Below are positions 1 to 10,295 of a stretch of DNA of 64,000 bases, piece after piece. This DNA comes from Microvirga zambiensis WSM3693 (lineage in GTDB: Bacteria > Pseudomonadota > Alphaproteobacteria > Rhizobiales > Beijerinckiaceae). The notes beneath the pieces were generated by a model. That model was not told where the DNA came from, did not search any database, and was given only the letters and a program-made list of their open reading frames with translations. Every line of letters starts with the position of its first letter. The first letter of the stretch is position 1. The stretch lies in NCBI RefSeq assembly GCF_016735695.1, contig NZ_JAERQD010000031.1, positions 1 to 64,000 of the forward strand. Reading direction: 5' to 3'. Both the position numbers and the translations under genes were made by a program.

Positions 1-154
1 GGCTCATCGCATTTCCATCCATCATCGAGCCGGGCTGCCATTCGCGCCACCCTCGATCGCCCAAAGGCTCGGAGCCGATACGGCCCCGGGCCCGCAAGGC
101 ATGCCCTTTTGTTCCCCAAGCAATTTCATCCATTCATTGATTAGAGGTTTTTCC

Positions 155-454
155 ATGAGCCGTATTCGCTCCGTCCTTGCCGAGATGCCCGATGCCGACG
201 ACGCTCTGCGGCGTCTCGCGGACGTGATCCGGGTGCCGCAAACCTGCCGCCGGCGCATGTGCCGCAATGAGGGTCGCTGCCAGGGCGGGTCCGGCCCACC
301 ATGCTACTATGAGAATCGCAAGCGCTTTTCCGATGCGGTGCTCGAGGAGATGCACGACCACCGTGAATTCTGGATCGGGCAGCGCGCCGGCGTCGAGATC
401 GTGCTGCGGACGGTCCGTCGTCGCGCCCGAGGGAAAGGCAGCCCCGACATCTGA
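155..454 (+). CDS. small Cys-rich hypothetical protein
   Basis: I do not recognise a family. The 99-residue reading starts at the ATG at 155, preceded by an AGAGG ribosome site; a longer start at 101 has none. The middle holds four cysteines spaced C-X4-C-X5-C-X7-C (residues 31, 36, 42, 50), surrounded by arginines, which suggests a small metal-binding or nucleic-acid-binding fold. The C-terminal third is basic. It lies about 100 bases upstream of lipA on the same strand and could be cotranscribed. The zinc-binding idea is inference from Cys spacing only. Confidence 0.7.
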   Translation: MSRIRSVLAEMPDADDALRRLADVIRVPQTCRRRMCRNEGRCQGGSGPPCYYENRKRFSDAVLEEMHDHREFWIGQRAGVEIVLRTVRRRARGKGSPDI

Positions 455-555
455 GCATTTGCGAATGTGCGCCGAAAGTCTTAAATCATCGGCACGTCAG
501 GAAGGGGCGGGGTCCCTTCGCCTCAAGGGTTTTAGCTTCCAAGGGTTTGTGATTC

Positions 556-1515
556 ATGGCCGTCGTTCTCGACCTGCTGAACAAGGATCAGCGTCCCCGT
601 CACCCGGAAAAGGCGCACCGGCCCGACCAGCCCGTTCAGCAGCGCAAGCCGGAATGGATCCGCGTGAAGGCGCCCGGCTCGCCGAAATGGGCCGAAACCA
701 ACCGGATCGTGCGCGAGAACAAGCTCGTGACGGTCTGCGAGGAGGCCGGCTGCCCCAATATCGGCGAGTGCTGGGAGAAGAAGCACGCCACCTTCATGAT
801 CATGGGCGACACCTGCACCCGGGCCTGCGCCTTCTGCAACGTGAAGACCGGAATGCCGCAGGCGCTCGATCCGAACGAGCCCGAGAGCGTCGCCAAGGCG
901 GTGGAGAAGCTCGGCCTGGAGCACGTGGTCATCACCTCCGTCGACCGGGACGACCTGAGCGATGGCGGCGCGCAGCATTTCGCCGACGTGATCCACGCCA
1001 TCCGCGCCCGTTCGCCGAAGACCACCATCGAGATTCTGACCCCGGACTTCCTGAGGAAGCCCGGCGCGCTCGAGATCGTGGTCGCGGCCAAGCCCGACGT
1101 GTTCAACCACAATCTCGAGACGGTCCCGTCCAAGTACCTGAAGGTCCGTCCCGGCGCCCGCTATTTCCACTCGATCCGCCTGCTGCAGCAGGTGAAGGAG
1201 CTCGATCCGACCATCTTCACCAAATCCGGCATCATGGTCGGCCTCGGCGAGGAGCGGAACGAGGTGCTCCAGCTCATGGACGACCTGCGCTCGGGCGATG
1301 TGGATTTCATGACCATCGGCCAGTACCTCCAGCCGACGAAGAAGCACCATCAGGTGATCCGCTTCGTCACGCCGGACGAGTTCAAGGCCTATGAAACCAC
1401 CGCTTATGCCAAGGGTTTCCTTCTCGTCTCCTCGAGCCCGCTGACGCGCTCGTCGCACCATGCGGGCGAGGATTTTGCCAAGCTGAAGGCGGCTCGTCTG
1501 GCGAAGCTCGGCTAA
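556..1515 (+). CDS. lipA: lipoyl synthase
   Basis: Radical-SAM enzyme that inserts two sulfurs into protein-bound octanoyl groups to make lipoate for pyruvate and 2-oxoglutarate dehydrogenases and the glycine cleavage system. The 319-residue product has both iron-sulfur motifs of the family: the auxiliary C-X4-C-X5-C cluster site at residues 61, 66 and 72, and the radical-SAM C-X3-C-X2-C site at 87, 91 and 94. The C-terminal RSSHHA segment is also typical. Length is normal. It is followed closely by a P-loop kinase and a COQ10-like gene on the same strand, so it probably heads a three-gene operon. Confidence 0.97.
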   Translation: MAVVLDLLNKDQRPRHPEKAHRPDQPVQQRKPEWIRVKAPGSPKWAETNRIVRENKLVTVCEEAGCPNIGECWEKKHATFMIMGDTCTRACAFCNVKTGMPQALDPNEPESVAKAVEKLGLEHVVITSVDRDDLSDGGAQHFADVIHAIRARSPKTTIEILTPDFLRKPGALEIVVAAKPDVFNHNLETVPSKYLKVRPGARYFHSIRLLQQVKELDPTIFTKSGIMVGLGEERNEVLQLMDDLRSGDVDFMTIGQYLQPTKKHHQVIRFVTPDEFKAYETTAYAKGFLLVSSSPLTRSSHHAGEDFAKLKAARLAKLG

Positions 1516-1540
1516 CAGCGAGCAGGTTTTCGGACGCCGC

Positions 1541-2065
1541 ATGCAGCGCATTCTGGTCATCGGCAGCCCGGGCGCGGGCAAGAGCACCCTGGCGAGCCGT
1601 ATCGCCGGGCGCCTCGGCTTGCCCGTCATCCATCTCGACCGCGAATATTTCGGACCCGGCTGGGCCGTTCCGGACAGGGAGGAATGGCGGGAGCGGGTGA
1701 GGGCGCTTGCAGCAAAGCCGGCCTGGGTCATGGACGGCAACTATGCCAGCACCTTCGACATCCGGGTGCCCCGGGCGACCGTGATCGTCTGGCTCGACCT
1801 GCCGCGCTGGCGCTGCCTCGCAAGCGTCCTCTGGCGCGTCGCCAGGAATTACGGTCGGGTGCGGGCCGATCTCGGCCCCGACTGCACCGAGCGGTTCGAC
1901 TGGTCTTTCATGCGCTGGATCTGGTCCTATCCGGCCAAAATGCGGCCGAAGACACTTCGCATGCTGCAGCGTCTGCGTCCCGACCAGCGCGTCTACGTGC
2001 TGCGTTCCCGGTCCGAGATCGCGGCCCTCGAGGCCGAATTGTCCACCCTCAAAGAGGCCGCCTGA
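1541..2065 (+). CDS. P-loop NTPase of the adenylate-kinase-like (FlaR/topology modulation) group
   Basis: A 174-residue cytoplasmic P-loop protein. The Walker A motif GSPGAGKST lies at residues 8-16, followed by an HLDREYFGPGW segment and a DGNYAST motif typical of small kinases annotated as DNA topology modulation proteins (FlaR-like). The substrate is unknown. It begins 25 bases after lipA and ends 3 bases before the COQ10-like gene, so the three are probably one transcript. The functional label comes from overall resemblance; only the NTP-binding fold is directly supported by sequence. Confidence 0.8.
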   Translation: MQRILVIGSPGAGKSTLASRIAGRLGLPVIHLDREYFGPGWAVPDREEWRERVRALAAKPAWVMDGNYASTFDIRVPRATVIVWLDLPRWRCLASVLWRVARNYGRVRADLGPDCTERFDWSFMRWIWSYPAKMRPKTLRMLQRLRPDQRVYVLRSRSEIAALEAELSTLKEAA

Positions 2066-2068
2066 GCG

Positions 2069-2548
2069 ATGCCGACCTTCCGCACGACCCGGACCGTGAA
2101 GCATACGCCGGACCAGATGTTCGCCCTCGTGGCGGATGTGGAGCGCTATCCCGAGTTCCTGCCCCTGTGCGAGGATTTGCGCATCATCCGCCGCGTCCAG
2201 AGCGGGGAGGGCATCGAGAGCCTCGTCGCCTCCATGTCGGTCGGCTACAAGGCCATCAGCGAAAGCTTCACGACCCGCGTGACCTTGGACGATCCGCGCC
2301 GGAAGATCACGGTCGAATACGTGGACGGTCCGTTCAAGTATCTCGAGAACCGCTGGACCTTCCGCGAGGTGCCGGGCGGCGGCTGCGAGGTCGATTTCTA
2401 CATCAATTACGAGTTCAAGAGCTTCGCCCTCGGCCTGCTCATGGGCAGCGTTTTCGACAAGGCCTTCCGCAAGTTCACGGAAGCCTTCGAGGAACGCGCC
2501 GATGCCATCTATGGTAGCCCGTCGAAGGCTCAGCAGGCGCGGGCTTGA
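2069..2548 (+). CDS. COQ10/RatA-type START-domain protein
   Basis: A 159-residue polyketide-cyclase/START-like protein. The N-terminal pattern VEADxYPEFLPLC (here VERYPEFLPLCEDLRI) and the later YVDGPFKYLENRW stretch match the COQ10 family, which binds ubiquinone or its precursors and supports respiration in alphaproteobacteria and mitochondria. Many databases call this family RatA toxin; nothing here suggests a toxin-antitoxin locus because no partner is present. It lies directly after the lipA-kinase pair and converges with cinA, whose end is 2 bases away. Confidence 0.88.
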   Translation: MPTFRTTRTVKHTPDQMFALVADVERYPEFLPLCEDLRIIRRVQSGEGIESLVASMSVGYKAISESFTTRVTLDDPRRKITVEYVDGPFKYLENRWTFREVPGGGCEVDFYINYEFKSFALGLLMGSVFDKAFRKFTEAFEERADAIYGSPSKAQQARA

Positions 2549-2550
2549 GC

Positions 2551-3039
2551 TCAGCGAAGCGCTTGTTCCAGCAGGGACAGGGCATCCTCGACCGCCCGCC
2601 GGCGAATCGTCTCCCGACCGAGATCGCCGTAGCGCCGCTCCAGGTGGACCGTCGCCGCACCTTTGCGCGCCAGGCCGAAATGGACGAGCCCGACAGGCTT
2701 CGTCGCCGTCCCGCCGGTCGGGCCCGCCACGCCGGTGATGCCCACCGTCACATCCGCCAAGGACTGGGACAGCGCCCCCTCCGCCATCGCCCGGGCGACC
2801 GATTCGCTGACGGCGCCATGAGCGGCGATCAGGTCGGCCGGAACGCCGATCAGCTCGGTCTTGGCCTCGTTCGAATAGGTCACGAACCCGCGTTCGACGA
2901 CGGCCGAGGAGCCCGAGATCTCCGTCAGCAGGGCGGCGACGAGACCGCCGGTGCAGGATTCGGCCGTCGCGATCTTCAGGCCCTTCGCCTTGTAGGCATC
3001 GAGCAGCGCCGCCGCGCGGTTCTTCATCTCGGGCGTCAT
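2551..3039 (-). CDS. cinA: CinA-family nicotinamide-nucleotide amidohydrolase
   Basis: PncC-type deamidase that converts NMN to NaMN in pyridine nucleotide recycling. The product is 162 residues, the length of the stand-alone C-terminal CinA domain; the N-terminal molybdopterin-like domain of long CinA proteins is absent. Family motifs are TAESCTGGL near residue 25 and TGVAGPTGG near residue 112. The start at 3039 overlaps the end of ispDF by 4 bases (ATGA), so translation is coupled. The open frame extends further upstream, but that extension is the shadow of ispDF. Confidence 0.92.
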   Translation of the reverse strand: MTPEMKNRAAALLDAYKAKGLKIATAESCTGGLVAALLTEISGSSAVVERGFVTYSNEAKTELIGVPADLIAAHGAVSESVARAMAEGALSQSLADVTVGITGVAGPTGGTATKPVGLVHFGLARKGAATVHLERRYGDLGRETIRRRAVEDALSLLEQALR

Positions 3040-4229
3040 GCACTCACCTCCGGCAAACGGATCGTCGCGGCCGCCTGGGCGGCGATGCCCTCGGAGCGTC
3101 CTGTGAAACCGAGCCTCTCCGTGGTCGTCGCCTTCAGCGACACCTGGTCGAGGCGAAGTCCCGCGATCTCGGCGATGCGGTTGCGCATCGCCTCCCGGTG
3201 CGGGCCGAGCTTCGGCCGTTCGCAGAGCAGGGTGGCATCGAGATGATCGACGATCCCGCCACGCTCGCGGACGAGGCCGACCGCATGAGCGAGGAACCGG
3301 TCGGAGGAGGCGCCGCGCCATTGCGGGTCGCTCGGCGGGAAATGGGTGCCGATATCCCCATCCGCCAAGGCGCCGAGAACGGCGTCCGTCAAGGCGTGCA
3401 GGATCACGTCGCCGTCCGAATGGGCGACGACGCCGCGGTCGTGGGGAACGCTTACGCCCCCGAGCCAGACGTGATCGCCGTCGCCGAAGGCATGCACGTC
3501 GAAGCCGGTCCCGAGGCGGGTCACATAGGTCATCGTCTCGCCTTTCATGCGCCGCTCGGCCTCCGCGAAATCGGCCGGATGGGTGAGCTTGATGTTGCCG
3601 GAATCGCCCTCGAACACATGCACGGGCAGGCCGGCCCATTCGGCCAGCGCGCCGTCGTCGGTGAAGGCGTGAAGCCTCGCGGCAGCAGCGCGGCGATGGG
3701 CATCGAGCAGGTTTGGAAAGCGGAAAGCCTGAGGCGTCTGCACAGCCCGGAGACTCGCACGGTCGGGAGTGGACAGAACCCGCGACCGGTCGTCGATCAC
3801 CTTGATCGTATCGGTCACGGGAATTCCCGGAACGGCCGCCACCCACTCCTTAGCCGCAGCGATCGCCCGGTCGATCAGGTCGGCGCTCGCGAAAGGCCGC
3901 GCGGCGTCATGGATCAGGACGATCTCGGGACCGAGCTCGGCCAGGGCTTCGAGCCCGCTGCGCACCGAATCCTGCCGTGTGTCGCCGCCATGGACGCATG
4001 GCAGAACTGCCGATGTGGCGGCTGGCAAGGAAGCGAGGGTTGCGTCATAGAGAGCCCGGTCGTCCGGATGGATCACGACGATGGTTCGGTCGATGCGCGG
4101 ATGGGCGACAAAGGCGGCCAGCGTCCTGGCAAGAACCGTTTGTCCCAGAAGTGGTTGGTACTGCTTCGGGATCCCTTGCCCGGCTCTTGATCCTCGGCCT
4201 GCGGCAACGATGAGGGCGGCAACTGACAT
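3036..4229 (-). CDS. ispDF: bifunctional IspD/IspF isoprenoid enzyme
   Basis: Fusion of MEP cytidylyltransferase (IspD) and MECDP synthase (IspF), two steps of the non-mevalonate isoprenoid pathway. The 397-residue protein begins with the nucleotide-binding segment [14 protein letters not shown] of IspD. The second half (from about residue 230) begins with [11 protein letters not shown], whose DVH supplies IspF metal ligands, and includes [11 protein letters not shown]. This fusion is common in alphaproteobacteria. It is transcribed divergently from dusB across a 112-base gap, with cinA overlapping its end. Confidence 0.96.
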   Translation of the reverse strand: MSVAALIVAAGRGSRAGQGIPKQYQPLLGQTVLARTLAAFVAHPRIDRTIVVIHPDDRALYDATLASLPAATSAVLPCVHGGDTRQDSVRSGLEALAELGPEIVLIHDAARPFASADLIDRAIAAAKEWVAAVPGIPVTDTIKVIDDRSRVLSTPDRASLRAVQTPQAFRFPNLLDAHRRAAAARLHAFTDDGALAEWAGLPVHVFEGDSGNIKLTHPADFAEAERRMKGETMTYVTRLGTGFDVHAFGDGDHVWLGGVSVPHDRGVVAHSDGDVILHALTDAVLGALADGDIGTHFPPSDPQWRGASSDRFLAHAVGLVRERGGIVDHLDATLLCERPKLGPHREAMRNRIAEIAGLRLDQVSLKATTTERLGFTGRSEGIAAQAAATIRLPEVSA

Positions 4230-4341
4230 TCGGATCGGCTCTCTCCGTCAAGAACGCTCTCCTAAGCGTGACTTCGCAAGAAGGCAAATCCCTGTGAGAG
4301 GGACTTGCGCGTATCCTGGAATTGGCTATTGATTAGGCACA

Positions 4342-5361
4342 ATGAGTTTTGACCAAAAATTAGGCGTGGGCAGCTTCAGCGTCGGTCCGGTACGGGTCGA
4401 AGCACCAGCCGTTCTTGCCCCGCTATCCGGGGTCACCGATGTCGCTTTCCGGCGGATTGCCAAGCGTCTGGGGGCTGGCCTTGTCGTGTCCGAAATGGTC
4501 GCGTCAGACGAGCTCGTCCAGGGGTCCGAGGAAGCACAGTTGCGGGCGGAAGGGGCGGGAATCGAGCCTCACGTTGTTCAACTCGCCGGTTGCGACCCGC
4601 ACTGGATGGCGGAGGGTGCGCGGGTCGCCGAGGCGGCTGGTGCCCGCATCATCGACATCAACATGGGCTGCCCGGCGAAGCGGGTGATCGGCGGCTATGC
4701 CGGCTCGGCCCTCATGCGCAACCTCGACCACGCCGCCCGCCTCATCGAGGCGACGGTAGCGGCGGCGAGCGTTCCCGTGACGGTCAAGATGCGTCTGGGC
4801 TGGGACGACGCCACGATCAATGCGCCGCAGCTTGCACGCCGGGCTCAAGAACTCGGCGTCAAGGCGGTCACGATCCATGGCCGCACGCGGCAGCAATTCT
4901 ACAAGGGGCAGGCCGACTGGGATGCCATCGCCGCCGTCGTAGACGCCATCGACATTCCCGTCATCGCCAATGGCGACATCGGCACTCTCGATGATGCTCG
5001 CCGCTGCCTCGCAGCGTCCGGCGCCAGCGCAGTGATGATCGGCCGCTCGGCCGTCGGGCGGCCCTGGCTCGTCGGCCAGATCGGCGCCGCGCTCCAGGGT
5101 AGAACGATTCCCGATCCGACACCGGATGAGATGATGGCGATCGCCATCGAGCATTATGAAGGCCTGTTGTCCCTCTACGGTGAGAAGGTCGGCATCCGGC
5201 ATGCGCGCAAGCACCTCGCCGGTTATGCGGATGTGGCTTCTGCCTCCGGTTTCCATGTTCCTTCGAACATTCGCACCGCTCTCGTCACATCGGAGGAGCC
5301 GCGGACGGTGACCGCCCTCCTGCGCTCAATCTACAGCCGCCAGGAGCGCGAGGCAGCATGA
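4342..5361 (+). CDS. dusB: tRNA-dihydrouridine synthase B
   Basis: FMN-dependent enzyme that reduces uridines in the tRNA D-loop. The 339-residue protein has the TIM-barrel pattern of the family: [13 protein letters not shown] near the N terminus, the catalytic-Cys segment [23 protein letters not shown], and VIANGDI. As in many alphaproteobacteria it sits directly before ntrB, whose start overlaps its end by 4 bases, like the classic nifR3-ntrB-ntrC arrangement. Confidence 0.96.
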   Translation: MSFDQKLGVGSFSVGPVRVEAPAVLAPLSGVTDVAFRRIAKRLGAGLVVSEMVASDELVQGSEEAQLRAEGAGIEPHVVQLAGCDPHWMAEGARVAEAAGARIIDINMGCPAKRVIGGYAGSALMRNLDHAARLIEATVAAASVPVTVKMRLGWDDATINAPQLARRAQELGVKAVTIHGRTRQQFYKGQADWDAIAAVVDAIDIPVIANGDIGTLDDARRCLAASGASAVMIGRSAVGRPWLVGQIGAALQGRTIPDPTPDEMMAIAIEHYEGLLSLYGEKVGIRHARKHLAGYADVASASGFHVPSNIRTALVTSEEPRTVTALLRSIYSRQEREAA

Positions 5362-6464
5362 CGGCGACGCCGAACCTCAACGACCTCATCATGAACGCGC
5401 TGCCGATCCCGATCCTCACCGTCGGGCCGGAGCACCGGATCGTGCACGCGAATTCCGCAGCCGAATCGTTCTTCGAGATGAGCCTGCGCATGATGCTGCG
5501 GCAGAAGCTGACGGACTTCATCCCGTTCGGCTCGCCGGTCATGGCACTCGTCGAAGACGTCCGTCAGCGCGGTTCCAGCGTCAGCGAGCACCGCGTCGAT
5601 ATCGGCAGTCCGCGCCTGGGTGCCGAGCGGATCGTCGACGTGTCCGCATCGCCGCTCGGCGACGACAGCGACAACGTGATCGTGATGCTGCAGGAGCGGA
5701 CGATCGCCGACAAGATGAACCGCCAGCTGACCCATCGCGGCGCGGCTCGCTCGATCACGGCTTTGGGCGCTCTTCTGGCGCATGAGATCAAGAACCCGCT
5801 CTCCGGCATTCGCGGCGCGGCGCAGCTCCTCGAGCAATCCGCGAGCGAGGACGATCGCCTCCTCACAAGGCTGATCTGCGACGAGACCGACCGGATCGTG
5901 AAGCTCGTGGAGCGCATGGAGCTGTTCGGCGAGGAACGCCCGGTGGAGCGTGGCCCGGTGAACATCCACGGCGTGCTAGACCATGTGAAGCGCCTCGCGC
6001 AATCGGGCTTCGCTCGTCACATCCGCTTCGCCGAGAACTACGACCCGTCGCTTCCGCCGGTGCTCGGCAACAGGGACCAGCTGATCCAGGTCATCCTGAA
6101 CCTCGTCAAGAACGCAGCCGAAGCGGTCGGCATCGATGCGACGGACGGCGAGATCATCCTCTCGACCGCTTTCAGGACCGGCGTGCGGTTGCAGGTGCCC
6201 GGCTCCCAGGAGCGGGTGAGCCTGCCGATCGAGCTGAGCGTCACCGACAATGGCCCCGGTGTTCCTCAGGACCTGATGCGGGAGCTCTTCGACCCCTTCG
6301 TCACCACCAAGGTCCAGGGCAGCGGCCTGGGACTCGCGCTGGTCGCGAAGATCGTCGGCGATCACGGCGGCATCGTCGAATGCGAGCCGGCGCCCCGACG
6401 CACCACTTTCCGAATTCTTCTGCCCATGCACCGCGCGGACGATGGCCGCGGGGCCGATTTGTGA
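5358..6464 (+). CDS. ntrB: nitrogen regulation sensor histidine kinase NtrB
   Basis: Soluble sensor kinase/phosphatase that phosphorylates NtrC under nitrogen limitation, normally through PII. The 368-residue protein has an N-terminal PAS domain (about residues 10-115), an H-box [15 protein letters not shown] with the phosphorylated His near residue 140, an N-box NLVKNAAEA and G-boxes DNGPGVP and GSGLGLALV. No membrane segment was seen, as expected. It overlaps dusB by 4 bases and is followed 10 bases later by ntrC. Confidence 0.96.
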   Translation: MTATPNLNDLIMNALPIPILTVGPEHRIVHANSAAESFFEMSLRMMLRQKLTDFIPFGSPVMALVEDVRQRGSSVSEHRVDIGSPRLGAERIVDVSASPLGDDSDNVIVMLQERTIADKMNRQLTHRGAARSITALGALLAHEIKNPLSGIRGAAQLLEQSASEDDRLLTRLICDETDRIVKLVERMELFGEERPVERGPVNIHGVLDHVKRLAQSGFARHIRFAENYDPSLPPVLGNRDQLIQVILNLVKNAAEAVGIDATDGEIILSTAFRTGVRLQVPGSQERVSLPIELSVTDNGPGVPQDLMRELFDPFVTTKVQGSGLGLALVAKIVGDHGGIVECEPAPRRTTFRILLPMHRADDGRGADL

Positions 6465-6474
6465 GATTTGAGAC

Positions 6475-7944
6475 ATGCCCAGCGGACAGATTCTTCTTGC
6501 TGACGACGATGCCGCCATCCGGACCGTTCTGAATCAGGCCCTGTCGCGGGCCGGATACGAAGTCCGCTCGACCAGCAACGCGGCGACCCTCTGGCGCTGG
6601 GTGGCCCAAGGGGAGGGCGATCTCGTCATCACCGACGTGATGATGCCGGACGAGAACGCCTTCGACCTCCTCCCGCGCATCAAGAAGATGCGCCCGGAGC
6701 TGCCGATCATCGTCATGAGCGCCCAGAACACGTTCATGACCGCCATCAAGGCCTCGGAACGCGGCGCCTATGAATACCTGCCGAAGCCCTTCGACCTGAA
6801 GGAGCTCGTTGCCGTCGTCGGTCGGGCACTGTCCCGCCCGCGCTCCGTGCCGACCGGCGCCAATCCCTCGCCGGAGAACGAGGACATCCCGCTCGTCGGC
6901 CGCTCCCATGCGATGCAGGAGATCTATCGGGCTCTCGCACGCCTGATGCCGACCGACCTCACCGTGATGATCACCGGCGAATCCGGCACGGGCAAGGAAC
7001 TGGTCGCGAAGGCGCTGCACGATTACGGCAAGCGCCGTCAGGGACCGTTCGTCGCCGTCAACATGGCGGCGATTCCCCGCGAGCTCATCGAATCGGAACT
7101 CTTCGGCCACGAGAAGGGGGCCTTCACCGGCGCGACCGCCCGCAATACCGGTCGCTTCGAGCAGGCGGAAGGCGGAACCCTGTTCCTCGATGAGATCGGC
7201 GACATGCCCATGGAGGCGCAGACCCGCCTCCTGCGTGTGCTGCAGCAGGGCGAATACACCACCGTGGGCGGCCGGGTGCCGATCAAGACCAATGTCCGCA
7301 TCGTTGCCGCGACGAACAAGGACCTGCGCGTCCTGATCCAGCAAGGGCTCTTCCGCGAGGACCTCTATTTCAGGCTCAACGTGGTGCCCCTGCGCCTGCC
7401 GCCGCTGCGGGAGCGCGTCGAGGATATCCCGGACCTGGCGCGCCATTTCTTCATGCTGGTCGAGAAGGAGGGACTCGCCCGCAAGCAGCTCGACGTGGAC
7501 GCCATGGATCGGCTCAAGCGCTATCGCTGGCCGGGCAATGTCCGCGAGCTGGAGAACCTCGTCCGGCGCCTGGCTGCGCTCTACCCGCAGGACACGATTA
7601 CCGGGGCCATTATCGATTCCGAGCTCGATTCCCAGCCCCTGCTGCCGTCCCAGCCGGTGGGCAAGGCCTCCTCGCAGCCGTCGCAGCAGTCGTCCGAGGG
7701 GCTCTCGGATGCGGTGGAGCGTCACCTGAACGAGTATTTTTCGGGCTTTCGGGACACGCTTCCGCCTCCGGGCCTTTATCACCGGGTTCTGCGCGAGATC
7801 GAGGGCCCTCTCATCGGTGCCGCCCTTGCCGCCACGCGCGGCAATCAGATCCGCGCGGCGGAGCTGCTCGGCGTCAATCGGAACACTCTGCGCAAGAAAG
7901 TGCGGGATCTCGAGCTGATGGTGGTGCGCTCGAACCGGGTTTGA
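6475..7944 (+). CDS. ntrC: nitrogen regulation response regulator NtrC
   Basis: Sigma-54-dependent activator of nitrogen assimilation genes, 489 residues. It has an N-terminal receiver with the phospho-acceptor Asp in LVITDVMMP, a central AAA+ domain with Walker A GESGTGKE, the sigma-54 contact loop GAFTGA and Walker [12 protein letters not shown], and a C-terminal Fis-type helix-turn-helix ([17 protein letters not shown]). All catalytic motifs are intact. It follows its kinase ntrB and precedes the paralogous ntrY-ntrX pair. Confidence 0.97.
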   Translation: MPSGQILLADDDAAIRTVLNQALSRAGYEVRSTSNAATLWRWVAQGEGDLVITDVMMPDENAFDLLPRIKKMRPELPIIVMSAQNTFMTAIKASERGAYEYLPKPFDLKELVAVVGRALSRPRSVPTGANPSPENEDIPLVGRSHAMQEIYRALARLMPTDLTVMITGESGTGKELVAKALHDYGKRRQGPFVAVNMAAIPRELIESELFGHEKGAFTGATARNTGRFEQAEGGTLFLDEIGDMPMEAQTRLLRVLQQGEYTTVGGRVPIKTNVRIVAATNKDLRVLIQQGLFREDLYFRLNVVPLRLPPLRERVEDIPDLARHFFMLVEKEGLARKQLDVDAMDRLKRYRWPGNVRELENLVRRLAALYPQDTITGAIIDSELDSQPLLPSQPVGKASSQPSQQSSEGLSDAVERHLNEYFSGFRDTLPPPGLYHRVLREIEGPLIGAALAATRGNQIRAAELLGVNRNTLRKKVRDLELMVVRSNRV

Positions 7945-7979
7945 AGCTGGGCTTCCTGTAATAATTTGACCACAGTGTT

Positions 7980-10295
7980 GTGTTGGTGCATCACCCGAGG
8001 GCAGGGTGCCGTTCCGAAGGCACCCGATCGTGCGGGGCTTCAGTCTTGATCGACCAGGACACCATTGGACAGCGGCAGGCGGCGGAGCCGTCCCAGAGCG
8101 GCATGGGCTGGCTGGGCTACGGCGCCGTGCTGTCGGCCCTCGCCTCGGCCCTTGCGACCTTCCTGATCCTCGCCGGCGCAACGCCGGTGCTGCCCACGCA
8201 CAACGTCGTGGTGTGGGTGTTCCTGATGAACGGCGTGCTGATCGCCGTGCTTCTCGGGATCGTGGCCTGGCAGACCAGGAAGCTGGTGCGCGAGCGCAGG
8301 GCAGGGGCGGCTGCTGCCGGCCTCCACGTGCGAATCGTCGGCCTGTTCAGTCTCGTGGCGGTCCTTCCGGCGATTCTCGTGGCGGCGGTGGCCACGGTCA
8401 CCCTCGAGCGCGGCCTCGATCCTTGGTTTACGGGCTCGCTCAAGGAGCTCATGAACAACACGGTCTCGATCGCGCGGTCTTACCGGGAGTTGCAATGCCG
8501 CACGCTCGCCCGCGAAACTCAGCTGATGGCGGCAGACCTCAACCGGGCCAAGGTTCTCTTCGACGCCGACCGCAATCTGTTCCGGGAATTCATGAATTCC
8601 CGGACGGTCTTTCTCGGGTTCCCGCTTGCGATGATCGTGGATCCGGACGGCACGGTCGTCGAGCGGATCGAAGCCAAGAAGCTCGATGGCATACCCCCGC
8701 CGTCGCAGACGGATCTCCAGGAGGCAAGCAACCGGGAGGCGCTCTGCCTCTTCCCTGGATCGGGCAACATCTTCCGGTCCGCCCTGAAGCTCGATGCCCA
8801 TGGCGGGCGCATCCTCTATGTGGCCCGCGAGGTCGACCCCCGCGCCGTGGAGTTCCCGCGCGTCGCGGAGGTGGGCGTCGCATTCTACGAGGCTCTCGAT
8901 CAGAAGAAGGCGGGCATTCAAATCGCCTTCGCCTCCATGTTCACGCTGATCGCGTTGATCGTGCTGCTCTCCGCCGTCTGGTTCGGCCTGAACTTCGCCA
9001 ACCGGCTGGTGGCACCGATCCGTCGGATGATCCACGCCACCGATCAGGTTGCTACCGGCAATTTCTACGTCCAGGTGCCGGTGCGCCGGGGTGAGGGGGA
9101 TCTCGGCCATCTCGGCGAGACATTCAACAAGATGACCTCGGAGCTGCGCCGCCAGCACGATGGCCTGACCGCCGCGAGCGACCTGATGGACCGCCGCCGC
9201 CGCTTCACCGAGGCGGTTCTGGCCGGCGTCTCGGCCGGCGTGATCGGCGTTAACGCCCGTGGACTGATCACCATCGTGAATCCCTCGACGGAAGCCCTCC
9301 TCGGCACGACCCGCGAGGAATTGCTCGGCAAGTCGATCGCCATGGTGCTGCCGGAGGTGGCGCCACTCGTCGAGGAGATGAGCCATGGGCGACAGCGCCT
9401 GATGCAGCAGCAGATCCACCTCTCCAGACGGGGCAAGGAACGCACGATCAATGTCCGCGTGACCAGCGAGCAGGCCCGTGCGGAGAAGCGGGATCTCGTG
9501 ATAACCCTCGACGACATCACCGATCTCGTCCTGGCGCAGCGTACCTCCGCCTGGGCCGATGTCGCGCGCCGCATCGCCCACGAGATCAAGAACCCGCTGA
9601 CGCCGATCCAACTCTCGGCCGAGCGCATCCGGCGCAAATACGGCAAGGTCATCACCACGGATCGCGAGGTGTTCGATCAATGCACCGACACGATCGTCCG
9701 GCAGGTGGACGACATCAAGCGCATGGTCGACGAGTTCTCGTCCTTCGCGCGCATGCCGAAGCCGGCGATCAGCGACGAGGATCTGGCTGAGACGATCCGA
9801 CAGGTGGTCTTCATGATGAAGATCGCCCACCCGGAGATCGAGTTCGTCGACCATGTTCCTCCCGGACGTCTCGTCGCTCCCTTCGACCGCCGGCTCGTCT
9901 CGCAGGCCGTCACGAACATCGTCAAGAACGCGACCGAGGCCATCGCGGCCGTTCCGGAAGAGGAGCGGGGGCAGCCACAGATCTCAGTGCTCCTCGACGA
10001 CACCCATCCGGAGTATCTGATCATCGCCGTGACCGACAACGGCAAGGGCTTTCCCGTCGAAGGCCGCCAACGGCTTCTGGAGCCCTATATGACGACCCGC
10101 GAGGGCGGTACGGGGCTCGGCCTGCCGATCGTCGCAAAGATTTTGGAAGACCATGGGGGTGGCATGGAACTGGCCGACAATCCCGCCGGACGGGGCGGTC
10201 AGGTCCGCATGTGGATCCCGAAGACGAAACAGGTTGTGGCGGAAGAGGCATCGGCCGCTTCCAGCCGCAATGATACTCGCAAGGCAAGCCTATGA
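7980..10295 (+). CDS. ntrY: sensor histidine kinase NtrY
   Basis: Membrane-bound sensor kinase paired with NtrX, linked in relatives to nitrogen and redox control. The longest frame is 771 residues. It has several N-terminal membrane segments, a periplasmic sensor region, another membrane segment near residue 320, a HAMP domain, a PAS domain, the H-box [15 protein letters not shown] and C-terminal ATPase boxes (DNGKGFP, GGTGLGLPI). The true start is uncertain: the first 22 residues look non-conserved, and a TTG at 8046 or the ATG at 8103 could be used. ntrX overlaps the end by 4 bases. Confidence 0.93.
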   Translation: MLVHHPRAGCRSEGTRSCGASVLIDQDTIGQRQAAEPSQSGMGWLGYGAVLSALASALATFLILAGATPVLPTHNVVVWVFLMNGVLIAVLLGIVAWQTRKLVRERRAGAAAAGLHVRIVGLFSLVAVLPAILVAAVATVTLERGLDPWFTGSLKELMNNTVSIARSYRELQCRTLARETQLMAADLNRAKVLFDADRNLFREFMNSRTVFLGFPLAMIVDPDGTVVERIEAKKLDGIPPPSQTDLQEASNREALCLFPGSGNIFRSALKLDAHGGRILYVAREVDPRAVEFPRVAEVGVAFYEALDQKKAGIQIAFASMFTLIALIVLLSAVWFGLNFANRLVAPIRRMIHATDQVATGNFYVQVPVRRGEGDLGHLGETFNKMTSELRRQHDGLTAASDLMDRRRRFTEAVLAGVSAGVIGVNARGLITIVNPSTEALLGTTREELLGKSIAMVLPEVAPLVEEMSHGRQRLMQQQIHLSRRGKERTINVRVTSEQARAEKRDLVITLDDITDLVLAQRTSAWADVARRIAHEIKNPLTPIQLSAERIRRKYGKVITTDREVFDQCTDTIVRQVDDIKRMVDEFSSFARMPKPAISDEDLAETIRQVVFMMKIAHPEIEFVDHVPPGRLVAPFDRRLVSQAVTNIVKNATEAIAAVPEEERGQPQISVLLDDTHPEYLIIAVTDNGKGFPVEGRQRLLEPYMTTREGGTGLGLPIVAKILEDHGGGMELADNPAGRGGQVRMWIPKTKQVVAEEASAASSRNDTRKASL

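Noticed and set aside
2069..2548. RatA toxin of a toxin-antitoxin pair
   Set aside because: The family is better explained as COQ10-like ubiquinone-binding protein; no antitoxin partner is adjacent.
1382..3043. 553-residue - strand open frame
   Set aside because: Covers lipA, the kinase and the COQ10-like gene in antisense and cinA in another frame; no conserved motifs.
8040..9854. 604-residue - strand open frame
   Set aside because: Antisense to ntrY; His/Asp/Arg-rich composition typical of GC-rich shadow frames.
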